Shown here in pieces: positions 11,039 through 21,309 of a DNA stretch of 64,000 bases. Source of the stretch: Onchidella celtica (lineage: Eukaryota; Mollusca; Gastropoda; Systellommatophora; Onchidiidae); contig OZ007570.1 in the NCBI GenBank assembly GCA_963931925.1, positions 30,166,688 through 30,230,687 of the forward strand. The letters are read 5' to 3'. The position numbers and the translations under genes were made by a program. Each line of letters starts with the position of its first letter. The first letter of the stretch is position 1. A model generated the notes under the pieces. It saw only the letters and a program-made list of their open reading frames with translations. It did not search any database and was not told the DNA's origin.

Positions 11039-11823
11039 GAGCGTGTCATACGTCGACATGGTCTGATCATATTCAGACACTAACGGTAATTTTTAAACGA
11101 TTACGCCATTTTGGGTTAACTGCTAAACCCGCAAAGATGGATTTGGCATGTCCAGAGATAGCATTCTTAGGACATATCGTGGGTAGTGTTCAGAGACCTG
11201 AAGTAACAAAAATTGACAAATTAGTAGGGTTGCAAATCCCTAAAACAAAGAAACAAGTCAGAAGCTTAGTGGGAATTTTGAATTATTACAGAAAGTTCAT
11301 TCCAAATTTTTCCTCCTTGTCATCTTCTCTTACTGACCTTACTAAGAAGGGACAACCCGATAAGGTCCAGTGGACGTCTGAATGTCAGACAGCATTTGAT
11401 AATTTGGTGACAGCATTATCATCGTCACCCATTCTGATATTACCCGATTTTCGATCTAATTTTATCCTCAGAACGGATGCGTCGGACTCTGGTGTCGGCG
11501 CTTGTCTTCTACAGGAGAAGAACGAATGGTTACATCCTGTATGTTATGTCAGTAGGAAGTTATTGCAGAGAGAAAGAAAGTATTCTGTGATAGAGCGGGA
11601 GTGTCTTGCCATTGTGTGGTCCGTCCAGAAATTAGGACGTTATCTCATGGGACGAGAATTCTGTATCCAGACAGACCACAAGCCACTAACGTTTTTGTCG
11701 AAGAACCGTTCGTCCAGCCCACGCTTGTCTAGATGGGCATTGGCGTTACAGCCGTATACCTTCGTTATTCAACCAATTCCAGGAACCAGCAATCATATCG
11801 CCGACTACCTTAGTCGAGCCTAG
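11039..11823 (+). pseudogene. RT thumb and RNase H remnant, copy A
   Basis: Frame encoding the end of a reverse transcriptase immediately after where its catalytic YxDD box should be (CHTSTWSDHIQTL, then GLTAKPAKMDLACPEIAFLGHIV), the connection, and a full gypsy RNase H. RNase H acidic residues are visible in LRTDASDSGVG, VIERECLAIVW, TDHKPL and HIADYLSRA. The RT fingers and palm are absent, so no DNA could be made by this protein. The frame joins the GPY/F segment with no intervening RT start. Its position after integrase is shared with copy B, so it reflects family structure, not a local rearrangement. Confidence 0.88.
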
Positions 11824-12176
11824 GGGAAGAGTTCAGGAGCTTATACATCAGAGGACAGGAACATTGACAGGATCTGTGTGAACGAGTCGTCGACTTTAAA
11901 ATATTGACATTATAAATATTATATGAAGAATGGTTGATAGATTGATTGGTTTTGATTCTGTATTAGGTATTGTGTTTAGTTAGCTATTGATGATGTGATA
12001 CATATATGCATAGGCAGGGCATATTGATCCCCGTATTTTCCCCTGATTTCGGTATTATATATGCTAGGGGCATTGGTAGGTCATTTTTATGTAGGCATGG
12101 CTCACGCTCACTCGTTGACAGTCATCTTGATGCGATTTGAAATTAATTGCATTAATTTTTTTGGGGTGGGGGATGA
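11824..12176 (+). other. 3' untranslated region and polypurine tract of copy A
   Basis: No open frame. The last 20 or so bases before the 3' LTR read GGGGTGGGGGATGA after a T-run (12153-12176). This is the expected polypurine tract priming plus-strand synthesis. The same tract precedes the LTR of copy B on the minus strand (50670-50692). Confidence 0.75.
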
Positions 12177-13330
12177 TGTCACGAGCAGGTGAGCTGGGAT
12201 CAGTAGTTACGGGGGAAGGGGGTCGAGTAAAGTTAACCCACGGCCCACGGGTAATGAAAAGCGTGCATGTTGTGAGTGGGGGGGGGGGGTCTGCATGAGG
12301 CGAGAGCGCTGTACTACTATCACTGCAAGTTAGAAGGTCCCAGGGGACGGACGTGAGTGAGAACAGTCGGGAGATTGTGACAGTGTTTCCGGTGATGACT
12401 GGTAGGTGGAACGATGATTGATAATTATGATTGATGTATTATATTCGTCTACGACCATGATGTAAATAAGTATATGTGAGGAATGTGGAAGTCCTTGATA
12501 CTGTATATAGCAATGTGCGCCATGAGCGATAGATGGAAGTTAGCTTCGTGGATTTGTAGCGAGAGTGAGTAGGGTGTAATACGGTGGAGGTGTTACCGTA
12601 AGATGTTTGGTGAGTGAAATGTGAACTATTGTGTGTACGCTTCATGAGTTGTAATGAGGGGTGAAGTGATTAGAAATGGTATGGTATTATACCAATGTAA
12701 TGTTATTTTTGTAGGTGCCGGGGTCGGGCCGAAGAGCCGCCTACGGTGAGCACAGGGGATAGGCCAGCATAGGGCCGAAGGCCACACATAGGCCAGGAGT
12801 GAAGCTGTCGGTGCAGGACAGTAGAGGCACATGAGTCGTGGCAGTCTGGCCACAGACAGGGATGTATATATGATTGTGAATGTGCTATTAAGATGTGCTA
12901 CTGTGACATGGATGTATTGCTGTGCGAATGAGATATTCATGTGAATTGAAGTATTAACGTGCTGCGGCCACGTGAGGTGTATAGGAGGCTAAGGTGTATT
13001 GCCATAGGGAGGCGCTATTGAGAGACTGTGGTGTGAAAGAATACTAGTGTGTCATTAAGACCCTGAGTGGAGAGGCTGAGGCCGAGGTGTCTTTAGAAGT
13101 AATTACCGGGTTGTGGACCCGAGGAAGTGTGCTTACGGAAGAAGGCCGTGGACGGCAGTTAACTTGAAGAATATAATGTATGTATGTAATTGCACTGTTA
13201 TCCTTATCTTTATATTTATGTTTAATAAATGTGTGAGTCTGATGGGTTGTTCTGTTAAGTGTTATACTTGTTCGTTCGTGATTGTTGTCCTGTTATAACC
13301 ATCGCATCTCCCAGCCTGGGATTTGTGACA
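12177..13330 (+). repeat. 3' LTR of copy A
   Basis: 1,154 bp and nearly identical to 5808-6960. It ends CCCAGCCTGGGATTTGTGACA and is followed by the target duplication GGGAA (13331-13335). Confidence 0.93.
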
Positions 13331-13786
13331 GGGAAGTTAGTTTGATTTACCCAGCATTTTTCGGTATTTTTAACAAGGCCTATCGCTGCTCATACAGCTC
13401 GGATTGGCGTGAAATTTTTGAAGGTGCCTTCCTTTCGACCTGCAAAAGGTTCTTTTTCAGATTTGGAGGCTTGAAATAGTGGGGAAGTTTTTTTGTTTTT
13501 TTTAAAAGTTTATTTTGTGTCGCTAATTTGGTCCCCAGATCCTTTTTTATCCACCTGCCCATGACGTTATCACTTCCTCCGATGTTCATTTTTAAATTCA
13601 CCACCCAGTGCGCAGATCTGTTCTGCGCCTGAATGAATGCTGACAGGATGCGTGGGCGCGTTCACGCACAAGAGGTACTTTGCATAGGTAGGGAAGATAG
13701 TGTACTACGACATCACTAAACGTGTGGAATTATTATGGTCTAAATTTAGTTCATTTGATCGCGATCTTAGAATTATAAAAAAAAAA
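13331..13786. other. Non-coding flank between LTR element and DNA transposon
   Basis: No gene seen. 13672-13697 carries one reversed copy of the TTCCCTACCTATGCAAAGT motif that is tandemly repeated at 21330-21620. Confidence 0.5.
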
Positions 13787-15893
13787 TAGTTCGTTCCAAA
13801 ATTCATGACCATGGCAATTGTCTTATATCTTTTAAACTGTCTGTTTGACTAAAGTGAAAATTTGTACGCAGGTTTAGGATATCCATGACGTTAAACAATA
13901 TTTTTTGCACCCCTAAAAGACCAGCAGTTTTAAAATGTGTCTCTGAACGCTATATAAAAGACTACAGCAACACACTGAGTAGAATATTAGATAGTTTACA
14001 CTACTAAATTTTCTCAATTTGTGCTGACTCACTCCAAATGAACGGAAAACATGAATGTCGGGAACCAAAACACTCGTAATTACAATGAAATCCCCTACGT
14101 TCAGACTGTGTGCACCAAGAAAAACGTGCCTTCCGTTCAATAACTTATGAGGTCACGCTGACGCACCATTGATATACAGCAATTGAATCTTTCAGTGGCG
14201 TTTTTATTCAATCCGTTGAAACTCGTATTTTTCATTATCAGTCACACAATATTTCACTATTATGGCGTTGAAGTACAAATTTACTACAGTTAGAAGTATT
14301 GCTTTGAAATTGTTCCGATATTTCACACGAGAAACAAGACGTGGCTGTCTTTATGTTGACATCAATGACCCATTTAAAAGGACTCGACATGCTTTGGGAA
14401 TTTCAAAAGATGGTTGCAAGAATCAGACATTGCGTCCACCCCGTCGAAAAGAGGAATAAAGGATTTTGATAAGGACGTGATAAAGCGAGAAATTGAAAGC
14501 ATGTTTCAGAGGAAAGAATTTGTCACTTTGAGAAAGCTTAGATCTCATCTTCAGAAAAAAAATGGATTTCAAATTTCAAAAACACATTTGTGGAGGATTG
14601 TTAGAAGCATGGGCTTTGCATGCAAGAAATCTTCAGCCGGCAGAAACTTACTTTGTGAAAGAGCGCACCTAGTGGAAACGAGGAGTAAGTACCTGCGTCA
14701 AATAAAGGAAAAGCGCACGCATGGCTTTGATATTGTCTACCTGGACGAAACATGGGTCAATGCTCACCATACATATGACAAGGAATGGCAATCCAAAGAC
14801 GGAAAGCACAGGAGAAATATTCCTACCAGTAAAGATGATAGAATTATAATAGCGCATGCTGGAAGCAGAAATCAGGGGCTCATCCAAAACTCAGAGCTCG
14901 TTTATAATTCAATTTCAACGGATAATCGAGACTATCATGCAGAAATGAGTGGAACAATTTTTAAAAACTGGTTGGAACATTCTCTTCTTCCTTCACTGGA
15001 CAGACCTTCATGTTTGGTTATGGACAACGCATCATACCACAACATCAAGTCAGACGATGATAAAACTCCAACATCCAGTAGCAAGAAAGACAATGTCAAG
15101 GCATGGCTGATGAAGGAAAATATTCCTTTCAGCTCAACTCATCTTAAACCAGAGTTGCTTTCTTTTGTGCGAAAAAATAAGAAGCCCATAATATTCGAGG
15201 TCGACAAGATTATCCATCAATTTGATACACAAGCCTGCGATTGCCTCCTTACCATTCACATCTCAACCCCATTGAACTCGTGTGGGCTAAAGTCAAAGGG
15301 AAGATCGCTATGGAAAATACAACGTTCAAGATGTCAGACGTCAAAAACACCAAATGCGAAGACCATACAATACGTTTGGAAGAAGAATATTGGCAAAACG
15401 ACGGACTTAATTTCATCCAACCAAATATTATTATCAATCCTCTGGAATCGTCGGATTCAGAGCTAGACAATTAATCAAACATACTATCTAAACATACGGC
15501 ACAACTTTATATTGACATGCCAAATCAACCTCGCTCCACCTGTTGAATCAATCCCATAAACAGTTGTATTACTATTGGGCTATGACTCTAGGCGGCTCAT
15601 GGCCCCTCTGTTACACCTGTTTGCTACGCCACTGACAAACCAGCGCGATAATGCAGTCAAAATGTCATTACAGTAAATATTCTTCAATCTGCTGTTATCT
15701 GAAAGAAAAAAAAAAGCCGAAAAGATCAAAGGAATTCACCGCTTTGAGAAAACTATAAAAGCTGCAAATTTCATTTTTCGGATTCATAACGTCATTAAAA
15801 TTCTAACACTGCATGCAAAATCTCAAATTTGAATGTAAAGTCTTTTTTGAGAAAATAAAGTGTTTCTGTGGACATGAATTTTGGAACGAACTA
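13787..15893 (+). mobile_element. IS630/Tc1/mariner-type DNA transposon (long D-E spacing)
   Basis: 2,107 bp with 21-bp perfect terminal inverted repeats: TAGTTCGTTCC followed by AAAATTCATG at the left, and the reverse complement at 15873-15893. The expected TA target duplication is present on the right (15894-15895) but reads AA on the left (13785-13786), probably a later mutation. It carries one broken transposase gene (14262-15474). The subterminal regions share blocks with the element at 26640-27978. A LINE later inserted exactly at its right edge. Confidence 0.88.
14262..15474 (+). pseudogene. Mariner-superfamily transposase, two frameshifts
   Basis: The N-terminal helix-turn-helix part starts at 14262 (MALKYKFTTVRS) and shifts frame near 14440 into a long middle part (FVTLRKLRSHLQKK..., a second HTH). 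The catalytic core follows: first Asp in IVYLDETWVNAHHT (about 14750), second Asp in VMDNASYHN (15023-15025), and Glu in LPPYHSHLNPIELVW (15274-15276), reached only after a second frameshift near 15235. The nucleotide distance from second Asp to Glu is 251, so 82-83 residues lie between them once frame is allowed for. Canonical Tc1/mariner members have 34-39. I recall a described DD82E group often called Sailor, and this fits it. The gene ends SDSELDN at 15474. As read it cannot give full-length enzyme. Confidence 0.85.
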
Positions 15894-15901
15894 TAGTTGT
15901 C

Positions 15902-16824
15902 CAATGTCAGGTCAGAAAAATCTGCTACTGGTAACATGTAATCCAGTACAACCTGTTTCATGAACTGGTACGCTAGCATGGTATCAGTGGGCGTGCACCT
16001 GTCGGTGCAAACGGCCAGGGCGGAGGAGGTTTCATCTAACCCAACGGCTACATGCTAGGGCACAATGTGACCCTCAGTATTTGAGGCCTTCATATTGGCC
16101 CCCGATAGCGGTGTGGTCATAGGCTTGTTTGCCTAAATCACAGACGAAGAATTGAGCAAACTTCCCGGACGCAGCTTCGAAGCTGGCGGCAGCAGGCCAG
16201 TGGTTGATTGATAGGGCAGATGGCAATATACCGTCACTCTGGCCTGGATATCGTGACACAGAGCATCCACCAGTATTGGTGTTCTTTGGTTTGGGTCTTT
16301 CACCCTAGTCAGTTGGGACTGCGAGGCTGTGGAGTAGCCTACAGGCAGCCGGCCAGGCAATATGACTGTCCCTCTGGCATCCTCCTGCACCTGGATACAT
16401 TTCCAGTCGTCTTGACCCTGTCTTGCCACTTGGATAAGTTGTGTCCAGGCGAGAGAGTGAGTCTGATGTTTGCGCAGCTCTTTCTCACTAAAAACAAATT
16501 CTTTGCGCCAGTCTTAACACTCACCTCGTCTTCTTTCATCTTTGTCTCGTCTTCTTTCCTCTCAAAATTCCAACGGCGATGGGCGAGTGCGGTGGCAGCA
16601 GGTTTGGATAGACTGGAAGCTGTTAGCACAGACCTACACGTTGGTGGCTGTGGGCTATGGTCGCTTCATCGTCGATTGAAGTGGAGGCGTGGGGAGGCAG
16701 CACCCACAGTAGCTGAGCAGCCTTATTTAAGGATAGCACTGCTCACCTCAACTGAGGAAGGGGCTAGAAAAGGTGCCCTAAAGAAAGCCCACTTCACATC
16801 ACCCTGACTGGTATACCGCGACCA
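15902..16824 (+). other. 5' region of the LINE
   Basis: About 920 bp before the main ORF, expected to hold the internal promoter. A 199-codon frame (16208-16807) ends just before the main ORF, overlapping its upstream open frame. Its composition is mixed and I recognise no ORF1 or nucleic-acid-binding motif in it. It could be a decayed ORF1 or chance. Confidence 0.5.
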
Positions 16825-19800
16825 GTGGGGATCCCTTTTTGCGGTCGAAACAAAAAGAAATTCAGCTTACTCAGGCTAGGAGCCTGGAATATACGCACAC
16901 TACAGGACAACTCAAACAACCCGGAAAGACGCACTGCACTTATTGCCATTGAGCTCAGCAGGTACAACCTGGACATAGTTTCACTCAGTGAGACCAGACT
17001 CCCTGATAGTGGCCAACTCAAAGAGCTCAGTGGTGGATACACCTTCTTCTGGAAAGGCAAGGGTGCAGTCGAACCGAGACAGCATGGTGTTGGGTTTGCA
17101 ATTAAAAATGACCTTGTCAGAAACTTGCAGTCCATGCCAATTGAAATAAATGACAGGCTAATGACACTCAGGATCCCAGTTGGGAAAAGCCAGTCAGCCA
17201 CCCTCATTAGCGCATATGCGCCCACCATGACAAACCCAGATGAAGCCAAAGACAAGTTCTATTCTGATCTAGAATCTGTCATATGCTCTGTCCCGGCAGC
17301 TGATAAGCTGATTCTCTTGGGGGACTTCAATGCTAGGGTTGGCTCCGAAATCTCAGCGTGGCCAAATGTTTTGGGCCCTCATGGAGTTGGTTCATGCAAT
17401 AACAATGGGTTGCGCTTACTTACTTTGTGCGCTGAATTTGGCCTGTTCATTACCAACACAAATTTTAGTCTCCTCGTGAGAAACAGAACGTCATGGATGC
17501 ATCCCCGCTCAAAGCATTGGCATCTCATAGACTATGTCATTGTGAGGAAGACTGACAGAAAGGATGTCCTTGTAACAAAGGCGATGTGTGGTGCCGAGTG
17601 TGGAACTGACCACAGACTCATTGTTTGTAAGCTCAGACTAACATTGAGGCGCAATAGATGCCCTCAAGGGAAAGCGCCACCTAAACGCCTAAATGTTTCA
17701 AAACTCTGCTCAGCTGAGAAACAGAGCGAGCTCTCATCAGAACTCTCCTCAAAATTGGATTGCGTGACTTTTGACCCTGAGAACATTGAACAGAGCTGGA
17801 CTGACCTAAATACGACTGTACACTCTTGCGCCAGCAGCACAGTTGGTTTTCCTGTCCGCAAGCACCAGGACTGGTTCAATGATAATGATAATGAAATCAA
17901 AGTGCTCATCAAAGAAAAAAATAGTCTCATCCAAGCTCACTGCAGTGACCCCTCTTCCACAGCAAAAGCTGATGCACTGCGTGCATGTAAGGGTGTACTC
18001 CAGAAGAAGCTGAGGAAAATGAAAAATGACTGGCTTGAAGAGCGAGTAAGAGAAACTCAGAAATATGCCGACACAAACAACACTAGAAAGTTCTTTGAGA
18101 GCATCCGAGCTGTGTTTGGACCATCCCGCTCTGGCACTACGCCACTTCTTGCGTCAGATGGTTCAACACGCATTGTTGAATTGAATGCCATAATTCAGCG
18201 TTGGGCAGAACATTTCGGAGGTGTGCTAAATCGGCCATCAAATATAAATACTGAGTCCATTGACCGCCTCCCTCAGACTCCTATTAATGCAGCTCTTGCC
18301 AAGCCATTCACAGCAAATGAGACCCGAACTGCCACAAATCAGATGTCCTTTAACAAATCACCAGGCGTGGATTCAATTCCTGCTGAGGTGTATGCCTTCG
18401 GTGGAGAAAAGCTTATTGAAAGGTTGACCGAGTTGTTCAATCATATGTTGAAAGCAGGGAAGCTGCCACAGGACTTCAAAGATGCTTCAATCATCCATCT
18501 GTACAAAAACAAAGGGGACAGCCAAGTCTGTGACAACCATCGGGGAATCTCTCTACTTTCAATTGCTGGCAAAATATTGGCAAGAATGCTTCTGAATCGC
18601 CTTCTTGATCACCTCTCGTCAAATGACTTGCTTCCCGAGAGCCAACGTGGCTTTCGTAAAGAGAGAGGAACGGCGGATATGATTTTTGCTGCCAGACAGA
18701 TTCAGGAAAAATGCATGGAACAAAATAAAGCGCTGTATATCACATTTGTTGACCTCACAAAAGCATTTGACACAGTGTGTCGTGAAGGCCTCTGGAAAAT
18801 CTTGGCGAAGTTTGGGTGTCCACCCGAATTCATCACAATAGTGCGCCAGTTTCATGATGGCATGCAAGCTGCAGTCAAAAGCAACGGCAGTGTTTCAGAG
18901 CCCTTTGCTGTCACAAATGGGGTAAAACAGGGTTGTGTCTTAGCCCCAACTCTGTTCAGCATCATGTTCTCTGCAATGCTACAAGAAGCCTTTGGCTCTC
19001 CTCCTCAAGGGGTAAGCATCAAGTACCGAACTGATGGCAGTCTATTCAACCTCAGGAGACTTCAGGCAAAAACCAAAACCAAAAGTACTCAAGTCTGTGA
19101 CCTACTATTTGCTGATGATTGTGCACTTCTGGCACACGATGAGGATAACATGCAAAACTGTGTTGAAAAGTTCTCTAGTGCCTGTGACAACTTTGGCCTC
19201 ACAATAAGCACAAAGAAGACGGAAGTGCTCCATCAGCCTTCTCCAGACGACAAGTATCCTGTGACCCCAAATATCAAAGTCCATGACAGTCTTCTGAAGG
19301 TGTCGGAGAACTTCACCTATCTTGGCAGTACACTGTCTTCCGCGGCTCGTGTTGATACTGAAATTCTCTCAAGAATCAGCAAAGCCAGCTCTGCATTTGG
19401 CAGGCTTCGAAAGAGAGTGTGGGATGTTGCCGGCATTCGCACAGACACTAAGCTGAAAGTGTACAATGCTGTGGTCCTTCCCACCCTACTCTATGGGGCT
19501 GAAACCTGGACAGTGTACCAATCGCATGCCAGAAAGCTAAATCACTTTCATCTGGCCTGCCTTAGAAAGATCCTAAGGATCAAATGGCAGGATAAAATTC
19601 CAGACACTGAGGTCCTCAATCGTGCCAAGGAATTGAGCATCTTCTGCCACCTGAAAAAAATTCAGCTACGTTGGGCAGGACATGTTGTCAGAATGCCTGA
19701 CTCCAGACTCCCTAAGCAAATCTTCTTCTCTGAGCTCTCCAATGGAACGAGGAATGTTGGGGCCCCAAAGAGACGTTACAAAGACACTCTCAAGCAATCA

Positions 19801-20052
19801 CTGAAGGCCTTTGCCATTGATGTGAGTGAGTGGGAAAAGCTCTCGCTTGATCGTGCAAATTGGAGGGCGGCCCTTACCAGAGGCAGCAAAGCATGGGAAG
19901 CTAACAGAGTCCAGCAGGCTATCAAAAAAAGAGAACGGCGCAAGAAAAGGCCCAGTGGTACTGAACCAACGGAGCACTCTTGTCATTTATGCGGAAGGGT
20001 CTGCAGGGCAAAAATAGGACTTATCAGTCACATGAGAAGCCATAAGTCATGA
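16825..20052 (+). CDS. LINE endonuclease-reverse transcriptase
   Basis: 1,075 codons without a stop. Residues about 18-275 form an apurinic-type (EEP) endonuclease: GAWNIRTL, LSETRLPD, LLGDFNARVG (D167) and GTDHRLIV near 260. RT spans about 470-790: CDNHRGISLLS, LPESQRGFRKERGT, FVDLTKAFDTV (D643), NGVKQGCVLAPTLFS and LLFADDCALL (D764-D765). The post-RT region has YGAETW and LRWAGHVVRM. The C-terminus carries a zinc finger C-x2-C-x12-H-x3-H (about 1050-1072). All catalytic residues I can check are present. The start is uncertain: the coordinate given begins at GTG, the frame is open back to 16768, and no ATG occurs until after the first endonuclease motifs. Either the initiator ATG was lost or translation starts elsewhere. 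Confidence 0.92.
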   Translation: MGIPFCGRNKKKFSLLRLGAWNIRTLQDNSNNPERRTALIAIELSRYNLDIVSLSETRLPDSGQLKELSGGYTFFWKGKGAVEPRQHGVGFAIKNDLVRNLQSMPIEINDRLMTLRIPVGKSQSATLISAYAPTMTNPDEAKDKFYSDLESVICSVPAADKLILLGDFNARVGSEISAWPNVLGPHGVGSCNNNGLRLLTLCAEFGLFITNTNFSLLVRNRTSWMHPRSKHWHLIDYVIVRKTDRKDVLVTKAMCGAECGTDHRLIVCKLRLTLRRNRCPQGKAPPKRLNVSKLCSAEKQSELSSELSSKLDCVTFDPENIEQSWTDLNTTVHSCASSTVGFPVRKHQDWFNDNDNEIKVLIKEKNSLIQAHCSDPSSTAKADALRACKGVLQKKLRKMKNDWLEERVRETQKYADTNNTRKFFESIRAVFGPSRSGTTPLLASDGSTRIVELNAIIQRWAEHFGGVLNRPSNINTESIDRLPQTPINAALAKPFTANETRTATNQMSFNKSPGVDSIPAEVYAFGGEKLIERLTELFNHMLKAGKLPQDFKDASIIHLYKNKGDSQVCDNHRGISLLSIAGKILARMLLNRLLDHLSSNDLLPESQRGFRKERGTADMIFAARQIQEKCMEQNKALYITFVDLTKAFDTVCREGLWKILAKFGCPPEFITIVRQFHDGMQAAVKSNGSVSEPFAVTNGVKQGCVLAPTLFSIMFSAMLQEAFGSPPQGVSIKYRTDGSLFNLRRLQAKTKTKSTQVCDLLFADDCALLAHDEDNMQNCVEKFSSACDNFGLTISTKKTEVLHQPSPDDKYPVTPNIKVHDSLLKVSENFTYLGSTLSSAARVDTEILSRISKASSAFGRLRKRVWDVAGIRTDTKLKVYNAVVLPTLLYGAETWTVYQSHARKLNHFHLACLRKILRIKWQDKIPDTEVLNRAKELSIFCHLKKIQLRWAGHVVRMPDSRLPKQIFFSELSNGTRNVGAPKRRYKDTLKQSLKAFAIDVSEWEKLSLDRANWRAALTRGSKAWEANRVQQAIKKRERRKKRPSGTEPTEHSCHLCGRVCRAKIGLISHMRSHKS

Positions 20053-20203
20053 AAGAACAGTCTTTCCATTCTGTCCTCTGTGTCCTTTAGTTCTCTTTAT
20101 TGTCCATGTGTTGAAATTCTCAACAATTTCTGTTCTTTATTCCTCTGGTGTTGTTAAGGTCATCATCATACCTGATGGACGAACTATTATTATTATAGTT
20201 GTC

Positions 20204-20687
20204 GGCAAGCCAGTGGCGGCAGGAGCGAATCGCGATTCGAGTCAGTCAACGACAGGAGGTTATATGAATCAAAATCATTCGAATCAGTCGGCGAGTCAGC
20301 AAAGACAGGAGACAGACGAACAGCCTAGACCGAGCTCAAAGCAAAACGTAGTGACAAAGGCTCGCTGCTCCATCGCCCAGTCCGATCAGAGAAGGTCAAG
20401 ACGGAAGCCGACCTCGTGGTGCGGCAGCATGGACATGACCATGCGCTTACTGAACTTGTGTGTGTGTGGGGGGGGGGGGAATCAGTCGATTTCTTTATTC
20501 ACCAAAATTGAAAAGCAAACAAACAAAAAAATCTGCGAGGATAATACTGCACTGGCAAGAAGCAAATTAATTAGCTTCAAATAGTTTCAAAATTTTTGTT
20601 TCTCCCCTCCCGTGTAATTTGTGGCGAATGACCTGAAATGGGAAGGGTTCGATCGTCGAACTACGGCGTAGTCGAAGTTTCATCACT
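20204..20687. other. Flank beyond the nested LINE/transposon pair
   Basis: Begins where sequence to the left of the two insertions should resume. 20205-20470 is GC-richer with a 100-odd-codon open stretch rich in Ser, Gln and Arg, no recognisable motif. A G-run lies at 20469-20479. I see no supported gene. Confidence 0.4.
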
Positions 20688-20960
20688 CCAGCCAGCAACC
20701 CTAAGGTAGTCCTCTGTATAGGATGTTTGCACAAAGCAATGGTATCGTTCCTCGTAGATCCGCTGTTTACAGCATTGATCGACGTCTGTTTGATGTAGGG
20801 ATCCCACCCCTACGGTAAACCTACCTACTCTACGGGGATATCTTGCACAAATACGTCGGATTGACGCAGGTGTGCTGGCTGGGAAATTCCCTGGAATGCT
20901 TGACCTACAAGTGCCTCAACAAATTAAATGCCGATGTATTCTTCGTGTAGGTGTGCTTTA
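20688..20960 (+). repeat. Dispersed repeat, SINE- or MITE-like, copy 1
   Basis: Starts near CCAGCCAGCAACC and continues through GTTTGCACA, GGTATCGTTCCTCGTAGATC and CGCTGTTTAC. Related copies lie at 43550-43640 (plus) and 59646-59885 (minus). The minus copy also matches farther in, at TACGTCGGATTGACG. No RNA polymerase III boxes could be identified with confidence. Confidence 0.65.
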
Positions 20961-21309
20961 CTGTATGTTTTCCTGAGTAGGCAGGAAACAGCTAGTTCCC
21001 CTTGCTCCTCTCCCAATAGATCCACTCTGGACTTTTCATAGGTGCCATGCTCAATTACAATAATACATGTAACTGCATTCTGGCTCCATGGACTTAAAAT
21101 TAAAGCCTGTCAAATTCATTCATTGTTCCCTCTCACATGAACGTAAATTGAAGAAGCATAATAACAACAGAAAATCTTTCCTCTTACAGCTTTTTCTTTT
21201 TGCCATATTTTGACAGAGGTAAGTTAGGTTTGCTGTCGCCAATGGGAGGTAACGGGGATAGGCACTGCTTACCGCTGGATGATGAGTGTGATACATGACC
21301 ATTATGTAT

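Larger units (their letters stand above)
5808..13330 (+). mobile_element. Ty3/gypsy-type LTR retrotransposon, copy A (Gmr1-like domain order)
   Basis: Complete element bounded by LTRs (5808-6960 and 12177-13330) beginning TGTCACGAG and ending GTGACA or ATGACA. It is flanked by a perfect 5-bp target duplication, GGGAA (5803-5807 and 13331-13335). Internal order: primer site, leader, gag, zinc knuckles, protease, integrase with GPY/F-type C-terminus, then an RT thumb plus RNase H fragment, then a polypurine tract. Integrase before RT/RNase H is the order known from Gmr1-type gypsy elements and the reverse of ordinary gypsy elements. The RT fingers and palm are missing, and a 1-base expansion of an A-run (10816-10819) shifts the frame after integrase. 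The few LTR differences (about four substitutions and one G-run indel that I could spot) suggest modest age. It is not autonomous as it stands. Confidence 0.9.
15902..20193 (+). mobile_element. Apparently full-length LINE (non-LTR retrotransposon)
   Basis: 4,292 bp between perfect 10-bp target duplications, TATAGTTGTC at 15892-15901 and 20194-20203. It has a GC-richer 5' region, one long ORF for endonuclease plus RT, a short 3' region and an ATT-repeat tail ending at the 3' duplication, in place of poly(A). The left duplication contains the last two bases of the DNA transposon and its TA, so the LINE arrived after it. The endonuclease/RT/zinc-finger plan matches LINEs of the Jockey/CR1/I kind. 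I do not assign the clade. Confidence 0.88.

Noticed and set aside
16208-16807. 199-codon frame as a LINE ORF1
   Set aside because: No CCHC knuckle, coiled coil or RNA-binding motif is visible, so I left it as part of the 5' region.
20108-20584. 158-codon frame after the LINE as a gene
   Set aside because: It starts within the LINE tail, crosses the target duplication and ends in low-complexity sequence.
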